A DNA stretch of 64,000 nt from an uncultured Clostridia bacterium (GCA_945787805.1 CALZID010000001.1:62001-126000), one strand, 5' to 3'; numbered from the stretch's first letter, positions 34,860-45,981 are shown. The notes: generated by a model from the sequence alone, not told the origin. Translations and numbers: made by a program.

Positions 34860-36035
34860 ATGTCAGTAATAGGTATTGTTTGCGAGTTTAATCCTTTTCA
34901 TAACGGACATAAATATCTGATTGACTCCGTAAAAGGAAAAGACGATATTGTTGTTGCAGTGATGAGCGGCAATTTCGTGCAAAGGGGAGAACCTGCGATT
35001 TTTCCGAAAGAAATAAGAGTTAAAGCCGCTTTGAAGTGTGGTATTGATATTGTGCTTGAATTACCTTTTGTTTATGCAACGGCATCTGCGGAGTTTTTTG
35101 CATATAATGCCGTGAAAATTCTTTCGGATTTCGGATGCGATAAAATTGCTTTCGGAACAGAAAACACAAGCGCCGAAATGCTAAACAGCGCAGTCGATGT
35201 TTTGCTGAATGACGGTTTTAAAAACGAAGTCTTAAAATATTATGAAAACGGCGTCAGCTTTCCTGTTGCACGGCAAACGGCATTTGACAGATATAATATA
35301 AATTGTGATATTTCAACGCCGAACAATATTCTCGCAATTGAATATATAAAGGCAATCCGTAAGCTTAATGCAAAAATTGAGATAATCACCGTGAGCCGCA
35401 AAGGTGCGGGGTATAATGATTATAACGCTATCGAAAACTTTGCATCTGCAACTTATATTCGTCAGCTGATTTATAATAACGAACCGTATAAAGACTTTAT
35501 TCCCGAATGTTTATTAAAGTTATATAACGATACTATAAAAGATGGAAAATATGTTTCATTAGACAAGTACAATTTAGCAGCACTCAGTGTTCTGCGTTCA
35601 AAATTAAATGATGATTTAAGCGGTATTGCAAATATGAGTGAAGGTCTTGACAACAGAGTTAAATCGGCAATTAAAACCAATTCACAGTTAGCAGAGCTTT
35701 ATGATGAAGCAAAAACAAAAAGATATACTCATTCAAGAATAAAGAGAGCAATATTGTCAACAATTTTTAATGTTGAAAGCAAAGATTTAGAAATCGCACC
35801 GCCTTATTGCAGAGTTCTCGGCTTTAATACAAAAATCAGCGACAAAATGGGTGAGCTGGCTAAAAACAGTAAATTACCCTTTGTTGCGGTGTATTCCGAT
35901 ATAGTTAATCTGTCGTCGGACGGTGCAAACAAAATATTTGAATCAGAAAACAAATCGACCGATTTTTATAATCTTATATTGCATAATTCTGCACCGTGTT
36001 CAACCGAAATGACCTTTTCACCCATAAAAATATAG
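34860..36035 (+). CDS. tmcAL: tRNA(Met) cytidine acetate ligase TmcAL
   Basis: TmcAL (YlbM) installs N4-acetylcytidine at the wobble base of elongator tRNA-Met using acetate and ATP through an acetyl-adenylate. The 391 residues start with the nucleotidyltransferase motif GIVCEFNPFHNGHKYLID, followed by MSGNFVQRGEPAIFPKE and DIVLELPFVYATASAEFFA, all characteristic. GAGG lies upstream of ATG 34860. It neighbours ackA, an acetate-producing gene, which fits shared use of acetate but could be chance. Confidence 0.93.
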   Translation: MSVIGIVCEFNPFHNGHKYLIDSVKGKDDIVVAVMSGNFVQRGEPAIFPKEIRVKAALKCGIDIVLELPFVYATASAEFFAYNAVKILSDFGCDKIAFGTENTSAEMLNSAVDVLLNDGFKNEVLKYYENGVSFPVARQTAFDRYNINCDISTPNNILAIEYIKAIRKLNAKIEIITVSRKGAGYNDYNAIENFASATYIRQLIYNNEPYKDFIPECLLKLYNDTIKDGKYVSLDKYNLAALSVLRSKLNDDLSGIANMSEGLDNRVKSAIKTNSQLAELYDEAKTKRYTHSRIKRAILSTIFNVESKDLEIAPPYCRVLGFNTKISDKMGELAKNSKLPFVAVYSDIVNLSSDGANKIFESENKSTDFYNLILHNSAPCSTEMTFSPIKI

Positions 36036-36062
36036 AAAATGCAGGAAAACTTGCAAAATTGC

Positions 36063-36091
36063 TTGATTTTTTCTTGTAAAAAAGGTATAGT
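36063..36091 (+). promoter_or_regulatory. promoter of the rpiR-baiN-cmk-plsC-ispH/rpsA operon
   Basis: TTGATT (36063-36068) and TATAGT (36086-36091) are 17 bases apart, about 40 bases before the RpiR start. Confidence 0.65.
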
Positions 36092-36129
36092 TGTCATTGT
36101 GAATGTTTCAATATTCGGGGTGAAAAGAA

Positions 36130-36993
36130 ATGAAAAATTTTGTTTTGTCAAAGATAGATTTGACAGATAAAAAACTTTCAAAAGGACACAAAAAGCTTGT
36201 TAATTATATAACCGAAAACTACGATAAAGCAGCTTTTATGACTGCGTCAAAGCTGGGCGAAACAGTCGGTGTCAGTGAATCGACTGTTGTTCGTTTTGCT
36301 ACGGAAATCGGCTTTAAAGGATATCCCGAGCTTCAAAAAGAATTACAAAGAATGATAAAATCAAAGCTCACCGCAGTTCAGCGAATGGAGGTTTCCAGCA
36401 ATCTGATAGGCGAGCAGGACGCTATTAAAAAAGTTCTTAACGGTGATATTGAGCTGATAAGAAAAACTTTGGACAGCGTATCAAATACCGAATTTGCAAA
36501 GGCTGTCGATACAATCAACAATGCAAAAAGAATATATATTTTAGGTGTTCGTAGCTCGGCTTCCCTTGCAAGTTTTTTATATTTTTATCTTAACCCCGTT
36601 TTTGAAAATGTAGTTTTGGTTGACACCGCAAGCGCCAGCGAAATGTTTGAACAGATGTTCAGAATAGGTGAAAACGATGTGTGCGTTGCAATCAGCTTCC
36701 CGAGATATTCAAAGCAAACAATCAACGCTTTGCGTTTTATAAATGACCGCGGAACAAAAATAATTGCGATAACAGATTCAGACGATTCCCCGATTGCAGA
36801 ATATGCCGATACGCTTCTTGTTGCAAAAAGCGATATGGTTTCTGTTGTGGATTCCTTGGTTGCACCGTTAAGCCTTATAAATGCGCTTGTTGTTGCAGTT
36901 ACTTTCAGTCGCCGAGAAGAAGTGTATAATAACTTTAATAAGCTTGAAAGCATTTGGGACGAATATCAGGTTTATGATAAACAAACGGAGTAA
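36130..36993 (+). CDS. RpiR/MurR-family transcription regulator with SIS domain
   Basis: The 287-residue regulator has an N-terminal helix-turn-helix domain (about 1-77), including VSESTVVRFATEIGFKGYPELQKELQ, followed by a sugar-isomerase (SIS) domain (about 115-275) with GVRSSASLASFLYF and AISFPRYSKQT. RpiR proteins sense phosphosugars and control sugar or cell-wall metabolism genes. Effector unknown. It heads a tight cluster; the flavoprotein gene starts three bases after its stop. Confidence 0.9.
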   Translation: MKNFVLSKIDLTDKKLSKGHKKLVNYITENYDKAAFMTASKLGETVGVSESTVVRFATEIGFKGYPELQKELQRMIKSKLTAVQRMEVSSNLIGEQDAIKKVLNGDIELIRKTLDSVSNTEFAKAVDTINNAKRIYILGVRSSASLASFLYFYLNPVFENVVLVDTASASEMFEQMFRIGENDVCVAISFPRYSKQTINALRFINDRGTKIIAITDSDDSPIAEYADTLLVAKSDMVSVVDSLVAPLSLINALVVAVTFSRREEVYNNFNKLESIWDEYQVYDKQTE

Positions 36994-36996
36994 AAA

Positions 36997-38238
36997 ATGA
37001 GCAAAGTAATAGTAATAGGCGCAGGTGCGGCAGGCTGTATGGCGGCGGGAGTTGCCGCACAAAACGGAGCAGAAGTTCTTCTTTTTGAACGAAACGAGAA
37101 AATTGCACGAAAAGTTTTGATTACCGGTAAGGGAAGATGTAATGTAACAAATAATGTTGCCGATACGCAAGAGTTTATTTCAAACATTCCCGGTAACGGC
37201 CGATTTTTATACAGTGCATTTTCCGCCTTTAATTCACAAGATGCAATTGACTTTTTTGAAAGTTTGGGTGTGCCCCTCAAGGTTGAGCGCGGAAACCGAG
37301 TTTTTCCCGAAAGCGACAGGGCTGTCGATATAGTTGATGCTTTAAATAGGTTTATTACTAAAAATAAAGTTCAAAGAAAAACCGAGAGGGTTGTAAAACT
37401 TTTAACCGAGAATAACGAAATTTGCGGCGTTGAAACTGAATTAGGCAATGAATATTATGCCGACTCCGTGATAGTAGCAACAGGCGGCTTGTCATATCCA
37501 AAAACGGGCTCCGACGGAGACGGATACGAATTTGCAAAAAGCGCAGGACATACAGTGACGCCTTTAAGACCGTCACTTTCGGCGCTTGTCTGCCGTGAAG
37601 GCTTGTGCAGTGAATGTATGGGGCTGTCTTTAAAAAATGTTGCAATCCGTGTGGTTGATACTCAAAAGAATAAAGAAATTTATGATGATTTCGGTGAAAT
37701 GCTTTTCACACATTTCGGTGTTTCGGGCCCCATGATTTTATCTGCAAGCGCACATATGAGGAACATGGAAAAAGGCAGATACGAAATATATATTGATTTG
37801 AAACCGGCATTGGATTATGAGAAATTAGATGCGAGAATTTTAAGAGATTTTGCAGATAACAGTAATAAGTCAATTTCAAATATTCTTGCTTTGCTTGTGC
37901 CGAAGTCTTTGATTGTGCCGATACTTAAAACGGCTCATATAAAGCCTTCCGAAAAAGCAAATCAAATTACTAAGGATATGCGAAAAAATTTGATTGATGT
38001 GATAAAGGGAATAAAGCTTACGGTTACGGATTTTAATGACATATCCGAAGCGATTGTTACATCCGGCGGTGTCAAAATCAGCGAAATCAACCCTAAAACT
38101 ATGGAGAGTAAAATCTGTAAAGGACTTTATTTTGCCGGTGAAGTAATAGACTGTGACGGATATACAGGCGGATTTAATCTGCAAATTGCCTTTTCAACGG
38201 GGCATTTGGCGGGTGCAAGTGCATCAAAAAAATTATAA
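36997..38238 (+). CDS. BaiN/HI0933-like NAD(P)/FAD-dependent oxidoreductase
   Basis: The 413-residue flavoprotein has an N-terminal FAD-binding Rossmann motif, VIGAGAAGCMAAGVAAQNG, the family block GKGRCNVTNN, a second dinucleotide region ATGGLSYPKTGSDGDGYEFA and the C-terminal GEVIDCDGYTGGFNLQIAFSTG. Members are reductases of uncertain substrate; BaiN proteins of gut clostridia have been linked to bile-acid dehydroxylation, but HI0933-like proteins are widespread and that role should not be assumed here. It directly precedes cmk, an arrangement seen in many Clostridia. Confidence 0.88.
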   Translation: MSKVIVIGAGAAGCMAAGVAAQNGAEVLLFERNEKIARKVLITGKGRCNVTNNVADTQEFISNIPGNGRFLYSAFSAFNSQDAIDFFESLGVPLKVERGNRVFPESDRAVDIVDALNRFITKNKVQRKTERVVKLLTENNEICGVETELGNEYYADSVIVATGGLSYPKTGSDGDGYEFAKSAGHTVTPLRPSLSALVCREGLCSECMGLSLKNVAIRVVDTQKNKEIYDDFGEMLFTHFGVSGPMILSASAHMRNMEKGRYEIYIDLKPALDYEKLDARILRDFADNSNKSISNILALLVPKSLIVPILKTAHIKPSEKANQITKDMRKNLIDVIKGIKLTVTDFNDISEAIVTSGGVKISEINPKTMESKICKGLYFAGEVIDCDGYTGGFNLQIAFSTGHLAGASASKKL

Positions 38239-38265
38239 ATGAATTAAATAAGGGAGTAATATTTT

Positions 38266-38937
38266 ATGATTAATGTAGCCATCGACGGACCTGCAGGTGC
38301 AGGCAAAAGTACAGTTGCTCGTGCAGCAGCTCAAAAATTAGGATATATCTATGTTGACACCGGTGCTCTTTACAGAGCAGTCGGAGTTTACTGCTTGAAA
38401 AACTCAGTTGTTACAAATGATGCCGAAGCCGTAGGAAACGCTTTGAATAATATTACGGTTGAGCTTAAATTTATTGACGGCGTTCAGCATGTATTTTTAA
38501 ACGGCGATGATGTTTCGACAGAAATCAGATTACCCGAGGCATCAATGGCGGCGTCAAATGTTTCTGCCATTCCGTCGGTCAGAGCATTTTTATTTGACCT
38601 TCAAAGAGATATTGCCGCAAAAAACAATTGCCTTATGGACGGCAGAGATATCGGCACAGTTGTTCTTCCGAACGCTCAGGTGAAAATTTTCCTTACAGCC
38701 GACCCGGAAGAAAGAGCAATGAGAAGATATAAGGAGCTCATTGAAAAGGGTAGCGAAGTAACTTATGAAGAAGTGCTCGAAGACTTAAAGGCTCGTGATT
38801 ACAACGATTCTCACCGTGAAATTGCGCCTCTTAAACCGGCAGAAGATTCAGTTACGGTCAATACAACGGGAATGACTCTTGAAGAATCGGTTGACACAAT
38901 TGTGAAAACAGTGGGGGAGAAAATAAAAAATGTCTGA
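38266..38937 (+). CDS. cmk: cytidylate kinase
   Basis: Cmk phosphorylates CMP and dCMP to the diphosphates. The 223-residue protein has the P-loop IDGPAGAGKSTVARAAAQKLG, the YVDTGALYRAVG nucleoside-binding block and the LMDGRDIGTVVLP lid region. AAGGGAG precedes ATG 38266. It overlaps plsC by 8 bases. In Clostridia cmk-plsC-ispH clusters are common, joining nucleotide, lipid and isoprenoid synthesis. Confidence 0.95.
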   Translation: MINVAIDGPAGAGKSTVARAAAQKLGYIYVDTGALYRAVGVYCLKNSVVTNDAEAVGNALNNITVELKFIDGVQHVFLNGDDVSTEIRLPEASMAASNVSAIPSVRAFLFDLQRDIAAKNNCLMDGRDIGTVVLPNAQVKIFLTADPEERAMRRYKELIEKGSEVTYEEVLEDLKARDYNDSHREIAPLKPAEDSVTVNTTGMTLEESVDTIVKTVGEKIKNV

Positions 38938-39577
38938 AACTGTAAAATTTGATTATACCGATTTTAAAAAACATAATATGATGAATATCATCAGACCCGT
39001 CGGCAATTTGTTTTGTAAAACTTATTATAAAGTCCAATTTGAAGGACTTGAAAATATCGACAGAACGGACGGATTTATCATTGCGCCGAATCATGTAACA
39101 GAGTTTGACCCACTGTTTATAGCAATGGCTTCAAAAAGACTTTTTTATTACATCGCAAAAGTAGAATTATTTAAAAACCCAATTCTTAATAAAGCGATTA
39201 GAAGCTTGAATGGTTTTCCGATTGTGCGCGGTATCGGTGATAAAACCGCGCTGAACTTTGCCATTGAGATAGTTAAGCGCGGCGAAGTTCTCTGCATATT
39301 CCCCGAAGGTACCCGTTCACCTGACGGAACACCTCAAAAAGAAAAGTCAGGCGTAGGCTATATAGCCAGAAGAACAGGCGCCGATATAATACCTACTGCA
39401 ATTTATATGGAAGATAAAGATAAAAAGGGCTCAAAGGTAATTGTGAAATTCGGCGAGGCATACAAATATTCCGATATGGGATTTACCGATGACGGCAAAT
39501 CGTCTGAAAATAAAGCAGTTGCAAAAAGAACAATGGAAAAAATCACTGCTCTTTGGGAGGAATGTAAGTGCAGATAA
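38930..39577 (+). CDS. plsC: 1-acyl-sn-glycerol-3-phosphate acyltransferase
   Basis: PlsC adds the second acyl chain to lysophosphatidic acid at the membrane. The 215-residue protein shows the HX4D catalytic motif PNHVTEFDPL (about residues 52-57) and the substrate-binding block FPEGTRSPDG, followed by IPTAIY. A weak amphipathic or membrane segment lies near residues 15-30. ATG 38930 follows GGGGGAG and overlaps the cmk stop; its own end overlaps the ispH start by 10 bases. Confidence 0.93.
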   Translation: MSETVKFDYTDFKKHNMMNIIRPVGNLFCKTYYKVQFEGLENIDRTDGFIIAPNHVTEFDPLFIAMASKRLFYYIAKVELFKNPILNKAIRSLNGFPIVRGIGDKTALNFAIEIVKRGEVLCIFPEGTRSPDGTPQKEKSGVGYIARRTGADIIPTAIYMEDKDKKGSKVIVKFGEAYKYSDMGFTDDGKSSENKAVAKRTMEKITALWEECKCR

Positions 39578-41601
39578 CTCTTGCAAAAACAGCGGGATTT
39601 TGCTTCGGTGTGAACCGTGCCGTAAATATGCTCTATGACCTTGTTGAAAAGGGAGTTGATGTTTGCACCCTCGGACCGATTATACATAATCCTCAGGTTA
39701 TAGATGACCTTGAGCGAAAGGGAGTCAATATTTTGGCTTCAATTGAAGACGCCAGAAAAGACAAAAAGGTTGTAATCAGAACTCACGGCGTTGAACGCAG
39801 TGTGCTGGAATATTGCGAAAGCAATGCTTTAAATTTTATTGACGCTACTTGTCCCTTTGTAAAAAAAATACATAAAATTGTCCGTGAAAACTCAAGTGCG
39901 GATTTACCCGTATTGATTGCAGGCGACAAAAAACACCCTGAGGTTGTCGGCATAAAAAGTTATTGCGCAGGTAAGTGCTTTGTATTTAATTCCTGTGAAG
40001 AATTGGATGAAATTTTCAAAAACAACGATTTTAACCCCGAAAAACCGTTTATTGTTGTTTCTCAAACAACTTTTAGTACAAAAGAATGGAAAAAATGTGT
40101 AAAAAATATAAATTTGCACTATACAAATGCCATTATTTTTGATACAATATGTAATGCGACCGAAGAAAGACAGGCAGAGGCGCTGTTGTTATCGAAAAAA
40201 AACGATATGATGATAATAATAGGCGGCCGAACGAGTTCCAATACCGCAAAGCTTAAAGCGGTTTGTGAACCCAATTGCCCGACTTATTTGATTGAAACAG
40301 CAGAAGAGCTTTTGGACATAGCCTTTTGTGATGTTCAGTCAATAGGCGTTACTGCCGGTGCGTCAACACCTGACAGTATAATTAAGGAGGTAATAAAAAC
40401 TATGTCCGAGAAATTTGAAAACGCAAACACAATAAATATGGAGGAGACAGGCTTTGAGCAGATGCTTGAAGAATCACTCAACAATATGAGTTCTGACCAA
40501 AATGTTGTCGGTACGGTTGTCGGCTTCACGGCAACTGAAATTCAGGTTGAGATTGCAGGCAGAAAGCATACAGGCTATGTGTCTTTTGATGAATATAGTG
40601 ATGACCCATCAGCTGACCCAAAAGCAGAGCTCAAAGTCGGCGATGAAATCAAGCTTCGCATTATGAAGACAAATGATGTTGAAGGTACAATCAAGCTTTC
40701 AAAGCGTCTGTATGACCGCGGCGCCATCTGGGAGAGCATTGAAGCTGACGACACAATCCATACAGGTATGGTAACAGGCATCGTCGGCGACAATAAGGGC
40801 GTATTTGTTCAGAGCGGAGCAATTAAAGTGTTCATTCCCGCTTCTCTTGCAAAAATGAGAAGAAGTGATTCTCTTGAAGATCTTCTCAAAACAGAGGTTG
40901 AATACAAAATAATTGAAGTAAACAAGCAGAGAAGAAAGGTAGTCGGCTCAATCCGTGAGGTTGCGGCAGCAAAGAGACAGGAGATTGTTGACGCATTCTG
41001 GGCAAATATTACAGAAGGAGCAGTTTACACAGGCACAGTCAGAAGTCTCACAAACTACGGCGCATTTGTTGACCTTGGCGGCGTTGACGGTATGGTACAT
41101 ATCTCTGAGCTTTCATGGCAGAGAATTAAGCACCCGTCAGAAGTTGTTAAAGTTGGCGACACAATTGAAGTTTATGTAAAAGAGCTTGACAGAGAAAACA
41201 AAAAGATTTCACTTGGCTATAAAAAGATTGAAGACAATCCGTGGGAAATCCTTAAGCGTGATTATCCCGTTGACAGTGAAGTTGAATGCAAGATTGTAAG
41301 CCTTACATCATTCGGTGCATTCGCACAGATTATCCCCGGTGTTGACGGCCTTATCCATATTTCACAGATTGCTTATAAGCACATCGGCACACCCGCCGAA
41401 GTGCTCAAAGTCGGCGAAATTGTTAAGGCAAAGATTATGGAAATTGACTTTGATAAGAAGAGAGTAAGTCTTTCAATTAAGGCGCTTCTTGAACCGCCTG
41501 TAATCGAAGAAGAAACAGTAGAAGAAGTTGCTGAATCTCCGGTTGAAGAAGTAGTAGAAGAAGCAGCTTCTGAAGAAACGGCAGAAGCTCCCGTTGAATA
41601 A
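39568..41601 (+). CDS. ispH: fusion of IspH (HMBPP reductase) with S1 ribosomal protein domains
   Basis: The 677-residue protein joins two functions. Residues 1-277 are IspH, a 4Fe-4S enzyme making isopentenyl and dimethylallyl diphosphate; its cluster cysteines are in AGFCFGVNRAV (12-15), DATCPFVKKI and DTICNATEERQ. From about residue 310 there are four S1 RNA-binding domains, the last two most typical (NYGAFVDLGGVDGMVHISELS; SFGAFAQIIPGVDGLIHISQ), followed by a Val/Glu-rich tail. The fusion is known in Clostridia. The GTG start has GGGAGG eight bases upstream. An in-frame ATG with a perfect ribosome site lies at the junction (40402), and an in-frame tail continues past the stop. Confidence 0.9.
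   Translation: MQITLAKTAGFCFGVNRAVNMLYDLVEKGVDVCTLGPIIHNPQVIDDLERKGVNILASIEDARKDKKVVIRTHGVERSVLEYCESNALNFIDATCPFVKKIHKIVRENSSADLPVLIAGDKKHPEVVGIKSYCAGKCFVFNSCEELDEIFKNNDFNPEKPFIVVSQTTFSTKEWKKCVKNINLHYTNAIIFDTICNATEERQAEALLLSKKNDMMIIIGGRTSSNTAKLKAVCEPNCPTYLIETAEELLDIAFCDVQSIGVTAGASTPDSIIKEVIKTMSEKFENANTINMEETGFEQMLEESLNNMSSDQNVVGTVVGFTATEIQVEIAGRKHTGYVSFDEYSDDPSADPKAELKVGDEIKLRIMKTNDVEGTIKLSKRLYDRGAIWESIEADDTIHTGMVTGIVGDNKGVFVQSGAIKVFIPASLAKMRRSDSLEDLLKTEVEYKIIEVNKQRRKVVGSIREVAAAKRQEIVDAFWANITEGAVYTGTVRSLTNYGAFVDLGGVDGMVHISELSWQRIKHPSEVVKVGDTIEVYVKELDRENKKISLGYKKIEDNPWEILKRDYPVDSEVECKIVSLTSFGAFAQIIPGVDGLIHISQIAYKHIGTPAEVLKVGEIVKAKIMEIDFDKKRVSLSIKALLEPPVIEEETVEEVAESPVEEVVEEAASEETAEAPVE
40384..40404 (+). 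promoter_or_regulatory. internal Shine-Dalgarno and ATG at the IspH-S1 junction
   Basis: AAGGAGGTAATAAAAACTATG: a consensus Shine-Dalgarno AAGGAGG (40384-40390), continued by T, precedes an in-frame ATG (40402) by 11 bases. Initiation here would yield a free S1-domain protein of about 399 residues. Confidence 0.6.
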
Positions 41602-41656
41602 ACAGTTGAAGCTCCTGTTGAAGAATAATTAAATCGGCATTAAGGCCGTAAATAAT

Positions 41657-41697
41657 CAGGTCAGATGATGCTAAACACCGTCTGACCTATTTTTTAT
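41657..41697 (+). terminator. terminator of the ispH-rpsA operon
   Basis: AGGTCAGA (41658-41665) pairs perfectly with TCTGACCT (41681-41688), then ATTTTTTAT. Confidence 0.8.
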
Positions 41698-41711
41698 ATG
41701 AGGTGTTATTT

Positions 41712-43430
41712 ATGAAAAAAGGACTCGCAATTGTATCCGGTATTGCTGCCGCAGTTGGCAGCGGTGTTGTCTACTTAAAAAAGAAAGACATTTGTCCAAA
41801 ATGTGAGATTAAAAAAGTACTCGAAAAGACAAAAATTCATTATACAAGAGATGAAATGTATAACAACGGTGCCGCATTAACTCCACCGATGGGTTGGTCG
41901 AGCTGGAATTTGTTTAGACATCGAATTGATGAAAATGTTTTTCTCACTATGGCAAAGGCTATGAAAGACAGCGGACTTTTAGACGCAGGTTATGTCTATG
42001 TGAATATTGACGACTGTTGGCAATCTTCAATGCGTGACGAAAACGGTAGAATGCAAGGGGATTTAACTACATTTCCGCACGGTATCAAATGGCTTGTTGA
42101 TGAAGTTAATAAGCTCGGTTTAAAACTCGGCATATATTCATCAAACGGAACACTCACCTGTGAAGATTTGCCCGCATCTCTTTATAACGAGAGAATAGAT
42201 GCAGAAACTTTCGCAGAGTGGGGAGTAGAATATTTTAAATATGACTACTGCCACCATGTTGAAATACCGACAGATGCGCCCTATATTGACAGTATTACAA
42301 TCGGCGGCAACTCTCTTAAAAATGAACTTGTGTTCCAAGCAAAAGATGCAGTGCTTACGGGAGAGGCAAAGGTTATAAACGAAGAAGACGGAAAAAGCTA
42401 TGTTAAAGGTCTTTGCAGCGGACTTGGTATAATTGAATTTAATAATATTGAAGTTACAGAAGACGGTGAATATGTATTAACTCTCGTTATGCGTAAAAAT
42501 ACCTGTAAAGGTCAGTTCTGCGTTATTACCGTGAACGGAACAGATGAATATGATTTCTTAATAGCGGAACAAAAAGCATTTTCCCGTGAAGGCAGACGAC
42601 AGATAAAGATTACACTTAAAGCAGGCGTCAACACAATTTCAATTTCCAATCCTGTCGGCTCTGCTATGGACAGTGCGGCAAGACAGTATGAAAAAATGGG
42701 CAGAGAACTTGTCCGTGCAACAAAGAAATACGCAGAAGAGAATAATTGCGAAGAAAAGAAAATTCTTTATTCAATTTGTGAATGGGGTTGGAATCAGCCT
42801 TGGAAATGGGGCGGCAAAGCAGGTAATATCTGGAGAACAACACCCGATATTCAAGCAAACTGGGCTTCGGTTGTGGGTATTTATGAAAGAAATGTCAGAC
42901 TCGATAAATATGCAAGGCCGGGTGCTTTTAATGACCCCGATATGCTTGAAGTAGGCAACGGAAATTTGACTTTTGAAGAGAACAAATCACATTTTACACT
43001 TTGGGCAATGATGGCGGCTCCGCTTATTCTCGGCAACGATATCAGAAGCTTTATTAAAGATGACGGAACAGTTGACAGTGACAATAAAGTTCTTCAAATA
43101 CTTACAAATAAAGATGTAATTGCCATTGACCAGGATGAGCTGGGGATTCAGTGTAAGAGAATTAAAACAAACCTCATTCAAGATGTTTTGGTTAAACCGC
43201 TTCAGAATAATGAAGTTGCAGTTTGCTTCTTTAATAAAGGAAGGTCAAATGCTTATATGACTTGCAATATGGCAGATATTCATAATGTAATTGATGTTAC
43301 ATTACCGAAAGCGCCGTCATATAAATGCGTTGAGCTCTGGAACAATACCGAAGAGATTTTCACAGATAAAATCTGCACAACAGTTGCACCTCACGGCGTA
43401 AAAGTGTTTAGAATTTCTGCAAATCAATAA
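41712..43430 (+). CDS. GH27 alpha-galactosidase with an inserted beta-sandwich-like domain
   Basis: The 572-residue enzyme hydrolyses terminal alpha-galactosides. An N-terminal membrane-like segment (about 2-22) suggests membrane attachment or export. The GH27 barrel begins at ALTPPMGWSSWNLF; NIDDCWQSS and the nucleophile in EYFKYDYCHH (Asp 178) follow, and the acid/base region is GAFNDPDMLEVG (about 405-415). Between these, about residues 190-310 form an extra beta-rich domain with LVFQAKDAVLTGEA and FNNIEVTEDGEYVLTLVM, reminiscent of carbohydrate-binding CBM6/35-like modules. ATG 41712 follows GAGGTG. GalE (6.4 kb) could process the galactose. Confidence 0.88.
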   Translation: MKKGLAIVSGIAAAVGSGVVYLKKKDICPKCEIKKVLEKTKIHYTRDEMYNNGAALTPPMGWSSWNLFRHRIDENVFLTMAKAMKDSGLLDAGYVYVNIDDCWQSSMRDENGRMQGDLTTFPHGIKWLVDEVNKLGLKLGIYSSNGTLTCEDLPASLYNERIDAETFAEWGVEYFKYDYCHHVEIPTDAPYIDSITIGGNSLKNELVFQAKDAVLTGEAKVINEEDGKSYVKGLCSGLGIIEFNNIEVTEDGEYVLTLVMRKNTCKGQFCVITVNGTDEYDFLIAEQKAFSREGRRQIKITLKAGVNTISISNPVGSAMDSAARQYEKMGRELVRATKKYAEENNCEEKKILYSICEWGWNQPWKWGGKAGNIWRTTPDIQANWASVVGIYERNVRLDKYARPGAFNDPDMLEVGNGNLTFEENKSHFTLWAMMAAPLILGNDIRSFIKDDGTVDSDNKVLQILTNKDVIAIDQDELGIQCKRIKTNLIQDVLVKPLQNNEVAVCFFNKGRSNAYMTCNMADIHNVIDVTLPKAPSYKCVELWNNTEEIFTDKICTTVAPHGVKVFRISANQ

Positions 43431-43812
43431 GCGGCTTTATGTTATCTAAAAGGTAAAAGGCACAGATTGACAAAAGATACCAGCAAGCAGAAAACGGCAA
43501 GGATATTTGTCCTAAAAAATTGTACGGTAAACCGCTGTAATCCCATACATTAAGCAAGAATATTCGATTGACAATTATTCCTACAGTCAATTCGAGCACA
43601 GTAATAACCAGCATTCCCAAAAGTGCTTTAATGAAAATTGAAGCGTTTGGGAGTGCTCTGTGTATTAAATATAGTGACAAAAACGCTGAGCCGCCCGTCA
43701 AAACCATTGACCAATGGGTGTAACCTCGAAAGGCGACTTCTATTGTGCCATATCCGATTCCGCCTACAAAGAACAGAATTATATAAACAAAATAATTTTT
43801 CAAAATATTCAC
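43408..43812 (-). CDS. putative ABC-transporter type IV (CmpB-like) membrane protein
   Basis: The 134-residue protein has four membrane helices and the family features GYGTIEVAFRGYTHWSMVLTGG, VLELTVGIIVNRIFLLNVWDYS and LPYNFLGQISLPFSACWYL. The WDYSxxPxNxxGQI block is characteristic of the PF06541 group, annotated as putative ABC-transporter type IV; no function is established. GGTGA precedes the ATG. Its 3' end overlaps the alpha-galactosidase end by 23 bases in convergent orientation. Confidence 0.78.
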   Translation of the reverse strand: MNILKNYFVYIILFFVGGIGYGTIEVAFRGYTHWSMVLTGGSAFLSLYLIHRALPNASIFIKALLGMLVITVLELTVGIIVNRIFLLNVWDYSGLPYNFLGQISLPFSACWYLLSICAFYLLDNIKPLIDLQKF

Positions 43813-43898
43813 CCTGATACATTATCCCCGATTATTGTCAAATAATTATTAACAGAGTGAATTACCAAAATATATTTTTATCACATAAGGTGAAATAA

Positions 43899-45881
<1,983 letters not shown>

Positions 45882-45935
45882 TAATAACATTTTGTAGGGC
45901 GCTGTCTGCTCCCGCCGTTAACAAGACAATACAAT

Positions 45936-45976
45936 GCAAAAGAGACAGAAAGCATTTAACTCTCTGTCTCTTTTGC
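45936..45976. terminator. bidirectional terminator between ligA and the rluA-type gene
   Basis: GCAAAAGAGACAGA (45936-45949) pairs perfectly with TCTGTCTCTTTTGC (45963-45976). Confidence 0.88.
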
Positions 45977-45981
45977 TACTT

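Noticed and set aside
45890-45930. GTAGGGCG...CCCGCCG stretch resembling fragments of small interspersed repeats
   Set aside because: Only one partial copy is visible in the window, so it cannot be called a repeat.
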